In this document: positions 1 through 5,072 of the stretch, in pieces
Layout of the letters: every line of letters begins with the position of its first letter
Position numbering within the stretch: the stretch's first letter is position 1
Source: Flavobacteriaceae bacterium UBA6231
GTDB lineage: Bacteria > Bacteroidota > Bacteroidia > Flavobacteriales > Flavobacteriaceae
NCBI GenBank assembly: GCA_002441545.1
Contig: DJWL01000035.1
Location: 1 to 5,072, forward strand
Direction of reading: 5' to 3'
DNA length: 5,072 nucleotides
Notes under the pieces: generated by a model
Seen by the model: the letters and a program-made list of their open reading frames with translations, nothing else
Told to the model about the DNA's origin: nothing
Databases searched by the model: none
Program-made: the position numbers and the translations under genes

Positions 1-1082
1 GTGCATTTTCCCCAATAACAACCATGTGCCATAGTGAGTTTGTTCCAACGTCCATCACTCCAAAGGCTATGCATTGGGTTAGCAATTTCTATTACTGAAA
101 TATATTTGTCCAGCAGTAAACCAGAATAATCCGGTGTGCCTACTTCTACTTGTTTATAATCTGATTTAGTGCTGTTATTTTTATAAATAACTTTGTCATT
201 TTCTAGAAGAAATGTTCTTTTAAATTCTTTAGAGATAGGATTTTGTATATGGTTATATAATAATTCAACAGGCAGTTCACCATCATCCAAAGTTATAAAA
301 TCGAAAAATTCAAATACACGAACGTCATTTACTGAACGTAATTCGGTATTAGGAAAGCCGCCACCCATGGCAATTTTAATGTTTGGATAGGTGGTTTTAA
401 TGTATTGGGCACAACGAAAAGCACTATATAAATTTCCTGGAAAAGGCACAGAAAAGCAAACCAATTTTGGTTGAATGGTTTTTATTTTTTTCTCAAGAAG
501 TTTTAATGTTATAGAATCAATATGTGTGGGCTCTTCTTTTAAATGTTTGTAAAGTTCATCAAATGAATTGGCACTTTGTCCTAAGCGTTCTGCGTAACGA
601 CTAAACCCAAAATTTTTGTCAACACATTCAATAATAAAATCTGATAAATCTTCAAGATATAAGGTAGCCAAATGTTTCGCTTTATCATGAATTCCCATGT
701 TGCCAAAAGCCCAATCCAAGTCGTCTAACTGTTCAAAGCGAGATGCCTGTGGTAAAAAATTATCAGCACAAATTTGTCTGGCAAAGGTTGGATTTTTTCC
801 TTGTAAAAATGAAATAACAGTATCCAAAGTTTGCAAATAAATATCCTTTAGGGCATAAATTCGTTGAGCATTTTTTGAATTGATTCTATTTGTGTTATAA
901 GCAAATTCAAAAACTTCATGAAATGATTTCTTAGAAAACAATTCTAAAATCACCTCAATCCCCAAATCTATTTGAAAAGAGTCAATATTTTTTGTATTTA
1001 AGAAACCTTTTAAATAAGCCGTTGCAGGATAAGGTGTGTTAAGTTGCGTAAATGGTGGCGTTATAAGTAAAAGGTCTTTCAA
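1..1082 (-). CDS. Cobalamin-binding-type radical SAM protein, N-terminal part (cut by window edge)
   Basis: The first 360 codons are visible and the gene continues past base 1. Residues 1-42 (LLLITPPF near residue 4, then PYPATAYLKGFL and a beta strand ending in DLG) and residues ~204-275 (PKLVCFSVPFPGN, IKIAMGGGFPNTE, DFITLDDGELPVELL) resemble the two halves of the Rossmann-like B12-binding domain found before many radical SAM domains. They are separated by about 160 mostly helical residues, much longer than in typical members. No DxHxxG cobalamin-ligand motif is seen. Residues 349-360 (LTMAHGCYWGKC) start the radical SAM [4Fe-4S] motif; Cys355 and Cys360 are visible and the third Cys would lie outside. 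Family knowledge suggests SAM cleavage to a 5'-deoxyadenosyl radical, or methyl transfer through cobalamin; the substrate is unknown. I chose the TTG start at 1082-1080 because the protein then begins MKDLLLITPPF, the frame has no earlier ATG before a stop at 1131-1133, and a -7 promoter element lies just upstream. The gene appears to have its own promoter, separate from the MOSC gene. Confidence 0.85.
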   Translation of the reverse strand, partial: MKDLLLITPPFTQLNTPYPATAYLKGFLNTKNIDSFQIDLGIEVILELFSKKSFHEVFEFAYNTNRINSKNAQRIYALKDIYLQTLDTVISFLQGKNPTFARQICADNFLPQASRFEQLDDLDWAFGNMGIHDKAKHLATLYLEDLSDFIIECVDKNFGFSRYAERLGQSANSFDELYKHLKEEPTHIDSITLKLLEKKIKTIQPKLVCFSVPFPGNLYSAFRCAQYIKTTYPNIKIAMGGGFPNTELRSVNDVRVFEFFDFITLDDGELPVELLYNHIQNPISKEFKRTFLLENDKVIYKNNSTKSDYKQVEVGTPDYSGLLLDKYISVIEIANPMHSLWSDGRWNKLTMAHGCYWGKC

Positions 1083-1103
1083 AAGAGAATTTTTAAAATA
1101 AAA

Positions 1104-1134
1104 CAAATATAACTGAAAAGTATGACTGCTTTAA
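1104..1134 (-). promoter_or_regulatory. Candidate Bacteroidota-type promoter of the radical SAM gene
   Basis: On the minus strand TATATTTG (1111-1104) matches the Bacteroidota -7 consensus TAnnTTTG exactly. Twenty bases upstream, TTA (1134-1132) stands where TTG is expected near -33, so the upstream half is imperfect. Transcription would begin near 1097, giving a leader of about 15 bases to the TTG codon at 1082. Sequence match only. Confidence 0.45.
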
Positions 1135-1190
1135 GTAATCATTCATTTTTGCAACTATGCACAACATCAAATATTAATGTTCAATCATTA

Positions 1191-1216
1191 TTAAAAATAA
1201 GATTCTTTTTAATCTT
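1191..1216 (-). terminator. Weak candidate terminator after the MOSC gene
   Basis: The minus strand carries AAGATT (1216-1211), a six-base loop, and AATCTT (1204-1199), a perfect 6-bp inverted repeat, followed by ATTTTTAA. The stop codon of the MOSC gene (TAA, 1211-1209) overlaps the end of the first arm. The stem has only one G-C pair, so it would be weak. Its place at the end of a gene and the T-rich tail are the main support. Confidence 0.35.
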
Positions 1217-1847
1217 TAATATAACTGCTTAGAAATGCTTGCTTTTTTGGAGGTAAGGCCAAACTTTTTACTGCTATTTTTAGTAAATTTTGATCTTTGT
1301 TTTTTGTATGAACCAAATGAAACAATTGACTTACTGTTAAACTTTCTTCTGGTCGTTTTACTAAAACAAACTCATCATTAACTCTTACGAAGCCTTCTTC
1401 AAGAATACTTAAATACGTGCCCCCAAAACCATGTTCTATAAATTGTTTAATTACCATTTGTGTGCCAAATTTATAGCCTAATTTGTAGCAAGGTTCTCTG
1501 TATTGTGATATTTGCACTAATGCTTCACCAACTTTGTAAATATCACCTAAATATACTTGTGTTTCATCAAACCCAGAAACTGTTAAGTTCTCACCAAACA
1601 TACCCCAACTCCAATCTAAATGTGGATATAGGTTTTTCCAGTAAGGATATTGTTCAGTTGAAAACATATAGCATGCTTTATAAAAACCACCATGATGTAT
1701 ACGGTCTGTTATTTCATCATTTTTCACATCAGTTTTGCCTAAGTAAATAGGCTCATTAGCAGGGGTTTTATAAATGCCAGTGGTTTCTTCTTTTCCGTTC
1801 CATATAATTGTGGTTGGCTTGGCGATGTTAGTGGAGATTATTTTCAT
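1209..1847 (-). CDS. MOSC domain protein, YiiM-like
   Basis: The 212-residue protein is close in length to E. coli YiiM (about 224). Recognisable MOSC features occur in order: HHGG at 51-54 within DRIHHGGFYKACYMF, GMFGENLTV at 82-90, and REPCYKL at 117-123 with the conserved cysteine at 120. In this family that Cys is thought to bind sulfur or the molybdenum cofactor. Residues ~168-212 (LTVSQLFHLVHTKNKD, then LALPPKKQAFLSSYI) fit the small C-terminal helical domain of YiiM proteins. E. coli YiiM takes part with YcbX in molybdenum-cofactor-dependent detoxification of N-hydroxylated bases such as 6-hydroxylaminopurine; the same role here is inference. The protein should be cytoplasmic, since no signal peptide or membrane segment is seen. 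It starts 28 bases after the GNAT gene with no clear promoter between, so it may share that transcript, or it may be an unrelated housekeeping gene read from a promoter inside the GNAT gene. Confidence 0.9.
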   Translation of the reverse strand: MKIISTNIAKPTTIIWNGKEETTGIYKTPANEPIYLGKTDVKNDEITDRIHHGGFYKACYMFSTEQYPYWKNLYPHLDWSWGMFGENLTVSGFDETQVYLGDIYKVGEALVQISQYREPCYKLGYKFGTQMVIKQFIEHGFGGTYLSILEEGFVRVNDEFVLVKRPEESLTVSQLFHLVHTKNKDQNLLKIAVKSLALPPKKQAFLSSYIKD

Positions 1848-1875
1848 GGTTTATTAAACAATTTGTTATGATTGC

Positions 1876-2520
1876 TTATCTGTATTTCTTTATTGGAAAG
1901 TTCCAGTAATATTTTTTGAATAATGCTATACTTATAAAAAGACTAAGATGCTTTGAATTTAATTTGCTTTTGAATTTTATGGATGACTTGTTAAAATATT
2001 GAGTAATACTATACTTAACTGTTCTTCCTTGTTTATCTAGTAATTTATAGCTTTGGTAACGTAAATAGGGAGCTAGGTTTTTACCTCTATATGAATGAAA
2101 CGTCCACATATTTAAAAGATATGCTTCGTTGTCTTTTAATTTAAATGTTCTATTGTAATAAACAAAATCATGTAGTTCAATAAAGGTATATGCAGCAATA
2201 TTTCCATTGTGTTCTAAGCCTATGCATAATTGTCCTTTTTTTAAACCTTCAATCATTTCATTTACAGTAGCACCGGATTCATTTTCGGTAATTGATTTGA
2301 ATTCTTCTACATTTAAAAATCTAACAGAATATTCTAAAGGATTTCCTTTAATTTTTGGTTCTTTGCATTCATCAACCTCTTCTTGTACCCAATAATAAGG
2401 ATTAATATCTAATCCTATATTAGCTAGCCTATTTCTTAAGCCAAACAAAAATAGACCGTGACTAATAATGTTCCAATACCTCTTTAAAGGCGAGATGTCT
2501 TCAGTGTTTTTTGTAATCAT
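1876..2520 (-). CDS. GNAT-family acyltransferase with N-terminal extension
   Basis: The acetyl-CoA-binding motif of GNAT enzymes is visible at residues 136-152: a beta strand LLNMWTFHSYRG followed by KNLAPYL, matching the R/Q-x-x-G/A loop and helix that hold the CoA pyrophosphate. The later strand and helix YSITQYFNKSSIKFKSKL (170-187) resemble motif B, where an Asn and a small residue lead into the last helix. Residues 97-117 (QLCIGLEHNGNIAAYTFIELH) fit the preceding strand pair. Before the GNAT core, about 60 residues form an extension with an amphipathic, aromatic-rich stretch (RYWNIISHGLFLFGLRNRL, 14-32) that may touch a membrane or a partner. The C-terminus is basic and aromatic (KKYYWNFPIKKYR). 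The acceptor substrate cannot be read from the sequence. The gene starts 9 bases after the BKACE stop, so the two are very likely co-transcribed. Bases 1921-2100, counted by hand, are about 26% G+C, lower than the BKACE lines I counted (about 39%). The fold call is fairly sure; the function is not known. Confidence 0.75.
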   Translation of the reverse strand: MITKNTEDISPLKRYWNIISHGLFLFGLRNRLANIGLDINPYYWVQEEVDECKEPKIKGNPLEYSVRFLNVEEFKSITENESGATVNEMIEGLKKGQLCIGLEHNGNIAAYTFIELHDFVYYNRTFKLKDNEAYLLNMWTFHSYRGKNLAPYLRYQSYKLLDKQGRTVKYSITQYFNKSSIKFKSKLNSKHLSLFISIALFKKYYWNFPIKKYR

Positions 2521-2529
2521 AAAAAAGAA

Positions 2530-3396
2530 TTAAATTTTTCGACCATAGTTACCATTGCCAGGTTCTAAATCCATTTTCATTCTAAACTCCTTAGGTTTCA
2601 TAATATTTCTTCCGTTTGCATGGGCTATTGTATGGATTCTTTTTATTAAATCTGTATTATGGGCTAATTTTGTTCTAGATGTGTCATACCATATGTTGTC
2701 TTCTATCCCAACCCTTACGCCACCACCAACAGCAATTGAGAGTGAATTCATTTTAAGTTGGTCATTTCCAATTCCGGCTAAACTCCATAGTGAATTTTCA
2801 GGTAAATCATTAATCATAACCCCAGTATGTAACAAGTTGGCTTGAGAACAAGCTATATTTCCAAACAAAAGGTTAAAATAGTAAGGAGGTTTTAATAACT
2901 CTTTTTTGATTAGATATTTTGCGTAATTAATCATGCCAATATCAAAAGCCTCAAGTTCTGGAACAATTCCTTTAGATTTCATCATGCCAGCTAATTTTGC
3001 AATCATACTCGGAGCATTCATGCTAGCCGTTTTGTTGAAATTCAAGGAGCTTAAGGTAAGACTTCCCATATCTGGTTTTAAATTTCCCTCTAATAATAAA
3101 GGGTCACTTCGTTTTTCTAATTCACTAAAATCCCTACCGCTTAAAGAAACACATAACACTAGTTCTGGAGCATATTTTCTAATGCCTTCAATTATATGTC
3201 CGTATATTTCTTTATGGTAAGTTGGTACTTGAGATATTGGGTCTCTGGCATGCAGATGAACCATAGTAATTCCAATCTCATGGGCTTTATGTACATCTTC
3301 AACAATTTCAGATACACTAATAGGAACATGTGGGGTCATTTCTTTAGTAGGAATCATTCCTGTAGGTGTAAAGTTTATGATTAAATTATCATCCAT
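2530..3396 (-). CDS. Beta-keto acid cleavage enzyme (BKACE, formerly DUF849)
   Basis: The 288-residue protein has the length and motifs of a complete BKACE TIM barrel. Enzymes of this family condense a beta-keto acid with acetyl-CoA and release acetoacetate plus a new acyl-CoA; the founding member is Kce of lysine fermentation. The zinc site is intact: His47 and His49 in VHLHARDP, and Glu232 in VRVGIEDN. These match Kce His46, His48 and Glu230. Arg228, Asp233 and Ser84 line up with Kce Arg226, Asp231 and Ser82, so it should be active. Residue 15, aligned with Kce Glu14, is Ile (TGMIPTKE), which argues for a different, probably uncharged or non-amino substrate. No other lysine-fermentation gene is in the window, so the name 3-keto-5-aminohexanoate cleavage enzyme would mislead. 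It leads a likely operon with the GNAT gene 9 bases downstream. The ATG at 3396 fits the family start (LIINFTPTG follows at once). It should be cytoplasmic. Confidence 0.9.
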   Translation of the reverse strand: MDDNLIINFTPTGMIPTKEMTPHVPISVSEIVEDVHKAHEIGITMVHLHARDPISQVPTYHKEIYGHIIEGIRKYAPELVLCVSLSGRDFSELEKRSDPLLLEGNLKPDMGSLTLSSLNFNKTASMNAPSMIAKLAGMMKSKGIVPELEAFDIGMINYAKYLIKKELLKPPYYFNLLFGNIACSQANLLHTGVMINDLPENSLWSLAGIGNDQLKMNSLSIAVGGGVRVGIEDNIWYDTSRTKLAHNTDLIKRIHTIAHANGRNIMKPKEFRMKMDLEPGNGNYGRKI

Positions 3397-3419
3397 GGTA
3401 AAGTATTTTTGAGTTGTTT

Positions 3420-3447
3420 TAAAATTAGAACAATTTTTTTATTCCAA
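3420..3447 (-). promoter_or_regulatory. Candidate promoter, proximal, of the BKACE operon
   Basis: On the minus strand TTG (3447-3445) is followed after 17 bases by TAATTTTA (3427-3420), five of six fixed positions of the Bacteroidota -7 element TAnnTTTG. The leader to the ATG at 3396 would be under 20 bases. In such A/T-rich DNA chance matches are common, so this competes with the distal candidate. Confidence 0.3.
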
Positions 3448-3461
3448 TTTATTTATTTGAC

Positions 3462-3493
3462 TAACGGTACAATATATTCTAGAAAGTGTCAAA
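3462..3493 (-). promoter_or_regulatory. Candidate promoter, distal, of the BKACE operon
   Basis: On the minus strand TTTGACA (3493-3487) provides a TTG near -33, and 20 bases after that TTG comes TACCGTTA (3469-3462), four of six fixed positions of TAnnTTTG. The TTGACA also resembles a classical -35 box. It lies just downstream of the htpG terminator, where a new promoter is expected, and would give a leader of about 60 bases. Confidence 0.3.
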
Positions 3494-3506
3494 CAATAAG
3501 TTTTTT

Positions 3507-3537
3507 AAAATAAAAAGACCTTCTAAAAAGAAGGCCT
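3507..3537 (-). terminator. Rho-independent terminator of htpG
   Basis: Read on the minus strand, AGGCCTTC (3537-3530), a six-base loop, and GAAGGTCT (3523-3516) form an 8-bp stem with one G-U wobble, followed at once by TTTTATTTT. The wobble becomes an A-C mismatch on the plus strand and no T-tract follows there, so it works in the htpG direction. It sits about 50 bases after the htpG stop codon. Confidence 0.8.
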
Positions 3538-3561
3538 AAAAAATATTTGTAAGTAGATAGT

Positions 3562-3577
3562 GTGTTAAGGTTAACAC
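3562..3577. repeat. Perfect 16-base inverted repeat after htpG
   Basis: GTGTTAA and TTAACAC are exact inverted arms around two bases (GG). It lies between the htpG stop codon and the terminator hairpin. With a two-base spacer it looks more like a dimeric protein-binding site than an RNA hairpin, though a shorter stem with a larger loop could form at the end of the message. No T-tract follows it on either strand. Confidence 0.5.
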
Positions 3578-3586
3578 CCCTAATTC

Positions 3587-5072
3587 TTATTTTATCATCT
3601 CATAACTACGTTTGATGAAATTGGTAAGTTCTTCACCTTTTAACAAGCCTTGCGATAAGCGCGCTAAATCTAAACTTTGGTTTATTAATCGTTCTTGTTT
3701 CTTTTTTGTTTTGGTCTCAAGAATTTCATTAACCAATTCAGAATTTGTATTAACTACCAAGTTGTACATTTCTGGGAAATTACCCATCCCAAACATGCCA
3801 CCACCGCCTGTTGCTTGCATTTCTTTCATTCTACGCATAAACTCTGGTTGTGTAATCATAAACGGAGAAGCTTCACTATCCATAGGTTCTAATTGAACCA
3901 TAAATTTTTCAGAAGGGATAATTTCTTTAAGTACAGTTTCTAACTCTGCCTTTTGCTCATCAGTTAATTTAGAAATTTTGGTATCATCTTTTTTAATTAA
4001 ATTATCAACATGATCAGCATCAACACGAGAAAAAGTTATGTTTTCTTTTGTGCTTTCTAGTTTTTGCATTAAATGTGAAACAATTGGAGAATCTAAAAGC
4101 AATACTTCATAGCCTTTAGCTTTAGCAGAATCAATATAACTATGCTGTGCATCTTTATCTGATGCATAAAGAATTACTAGCTTACCATCTTTATCAGTTT
4201 GATTTGCCTTTATTTTATTGAATAATTCTTCATAAGTATAATAGGTACCATCTACCGTTGGATATAAGGCGAAATCTCCAGATTTTTCAAAGAATTTTTC
4301 TTCAGACAGCATTCCATACTCAATCACAATTTTTATATCATTCCATTTAGCCTCAAAATCTTCACGGTTATTATTGAAAAGGGATTTTAATTTATCGGCT
4401 ACTTTACGAGTAATGTACGACGAAATCTTTTTAACAGCCCCATCGGCTTGTAAGTAAGAACGAGACACGTTTAACGGAATGTCTGGAGAATCAATAACAC
4501 CGCGAAGCATAGTTAAAAACTCTGGAACAATACCTTCTACATTATCGGTAACATAAACCTGATTTTGATATAATTGGATTTTATCCTTTTGAATGTTCAT
4601 ATCCTGACCTAATTTAGGGAAATATAAAATTCCAGTAAGGTTGAACGGATAATCTACATTTAAGTGAATGTTGAATAAAGGCTCTTCAAATTGCATAGGA
4701 TACAATTCGTGGTAGAACGCTTTATAATCCTCATCTTTTAAATCGGTTGGTTGTTTAGTCCAAGCTGGATTTGGATTGTTGATGATGTTATCAACAGTTA
4801 TTTTACGTTGGGGTTCTTTAGTTTCTTTGCCGTCTTTATCGGTGATGGTCGCAGGCTCGTGCTCTGGGTCATTGATTTCTTTAGTTCCAAATTTAATTGG
4901 AATAGGCATAAACTTGTTATATTTTAAAAGTAACTCACGAATACGAGATTCTTCTAAAAATTCTGTAGAGTCTTCAGCAATGTGAAGTATAATTTCAGTT
5001 CCTCTATCTGATTTATCATGAGCTTCTAGAGAAAATTCAGGACTTCCATCGCAAGTCCAATGAGCAGCAGGT
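3587..5072 (-). CDS. htpG: Molecular chaperone HtpG (bacterial Hsp90), 5' end outside window
   Basis: The frame is open to the window edge. The last 494 codons are visible, of roughly 625 expected, so about 130 N-terminal residues with most of the ATP-binding pocket are missing. In visible numbering, residues 1-54 end the ATPase domain (AAHWTCDGSPEF, DRGTEIILHIAED, FLEESRIRELLLKYNKF). A short charged linker follows (about 62-90). The middle domain includes the client and ATPase-contact region, with LNVSRSYLQ around 200-208. Arg204 there corresponds to the catalytic arginine of Hsp90 (Arg380 in yeast, Arg336 in E. coli), so ATP hydrolysis should be intact. The C-terminal dimerisation domain contains a Gly/Met-rich loop (GGGGMFGMGNF) before the conserved MYNLVVNTNSELV segment. 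It ends without the EEVD tail of eukaryotic Hsp90, as expected for bacteria. The ATG at 4909 is internal, not the start. HtpG is a cytosolic ATP-dependent folding chaperone, usually heat-induced; its promoter is not in view. A terminator follows. Confidence 0.97.
   Translation of the reverse strand, partial: PAAHWTCDGSPEFSLEAHDKSDRGTEIILHIAEDSTEFLEESRIRELLLKYNKFMPIPIKFGTKEINDPEHEPATITDKDGKETKEPQRKITVDNIINNPNPAWTKQPTDLKDEDYKAFYHELYPMQFEEPLFNIHLNVDYPFNLTGILYFPKLGQDMNIQKDKIQLYQNQVYVTDNVEGIVPEFLTMLRGVIDSPDIPLNVSRSYLQADGAVKKISSYITRKVADKLKSLFNNNREDFEAKWNDIKIVIEYGMLSEEKFFEKSGDFALYPTVDGTYYTYEELFNKIKANQTDKDGKLVILYASDKDAQHSYIDSAKAKGYEVLLLDSPIVSHLMQKLESTKENITFSRVDADHVDNLIKKDDTKISKLTDEQKAELETVLKEIIPSEKFMVQLEPMDSEASPFMITQPEFMRRMKEMQATGGGGMFGMGNFPEMYNLVVNTNSELVNEILETKTKKKQERLINQSLDLARLSQGLLKGEELTNFIKRSYEMIK

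Larger units (their letters stand above)
3397..3586. other. Intergenic region between htpG and the BKACE gene
   Basis: This 190-base A/T-rich gap contains, from the htpG side, a 16-base palindrome, a terminator for htpG and two promoter-like sites for the BKACE gene. I found no convincing small gene or structured RNA in the rest. The terminator followed by promoters indicates that htpG and the BKACE operon are separate transcription units. Confidence 0.6.

Noticed and set aside
193..390. Plus-strand open frame of 65 codons opposite the radical SAM gene
   Set aside because: It lies wholly within a well-supported coding region on the other strand, resembles no family, and has no promoter of its own that I can see.
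1158..1182. AACAT/ATGTT inverted repeat in the gap between the MOSC and radical SAM genes
   Set aside because: The 5-bp A/T-rich arms with a nine-base spacer are within what chance gives in such DNA, and no T-tract or other context supports a function.
1460..1750. Plus-strand open frame of 96 codons opposite the MOSC gene
   Set aside because: The minus-strand frame carries clear MOSC motifs over the same bases; the plus-strand translation has no recognisable domain.
2555..3384. Several plus-strand open frames opposite the BKACE gene
   Set aside because: They are fragments across a complete, motif-bearing BKACE and are explained as antisense shadows of its codon bias.
2530..3396. Assignment of the BKACE gene as kce of lysine fermentation
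   Set aside because: The aligned Glu14 position is Ile and no other lysine-fermentation gene is in view, so only the family-level call is supported.
4907..4909. ATG at 4909 as the start of htpG
   Set aside because: The frame stays open to the window edge and the 54 preceding codons encode conserved HtpG sequence (DRGTEIILHIAED, FLEESRIRELLLKYNKF), so this Met is internal.
1..5072. CRISPR array, insertion sequence, tRNA or rRNA, phage or defence genes
   Set aside because: Scanning by eye found no regularly spaced repeats, transposase motifs, RNA-gene sequences or phage and defence motifs; nearly all bases belong to recognised metabolic or chaperone genes.

Overview
The window is AT-rich and codes throughout on the minus strand. 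It most likely comes from the chromosome of a member of the Bacteroidota, probably a flavobacterium. Three things point there: the style of the HtpG and radical-SAM proteins, A/T-rich start regions without Shine-Dalgarno sequences, and promoter-like elements of the Bacteroidota type (TTG near -33, TAnnTTTG near -7). The assignment rests on recognition by eye, not on a search.

Layout in the direction of transcription (right to left): (1) the last ~494 codons of htpG, the bacterial Hsp90 chaperone, whose 5' part lies beyond base 5072; (2) a 190-base gap holding a good rho-independent terminator for htpG, a 16-base palindrome and two candidate promoters; (3) a BKACE-family (DUF849) beta-keto acid cleavage enzyme; (4) 9 bases later, a GNAT-type acyltransferase with an unusual N-terminal extension; (5) 28 bases later, a YiiM-like MOSC-domain protein; (6) a 126-base gap with a weak terminator and a perfect -7 promoter element; (7) the first 360 codons of a cobalamin-binding-type radical SAM protein that appears to start with TTG. 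It is cut at base 1, inside its cysteine motif.

The BKACE and GNAT genes look like one transcript, and the MOSC gene may belong to it. A BKACE turns a beta-keto acid plus acetyl-CoA into acetoacetate plus a new acyl-CoA, and GNAT enzymes use acyl-CoA as donor. A metabolic link is therefore possible, but it is inference. The BKACE keeps its zinc ligands but has Ile where the lysine-fermentation enzyme Kce has Glu14, so its substrate is probably not 3-keto-5-aminohexanoate. htpG and the radical SAM gene look like separate units. I saw no tRNA, rRNA, CRISPR array, insertion sequence or phage feature. The least described parts are the BKACE-GNAT pair and the radical SAM protein.
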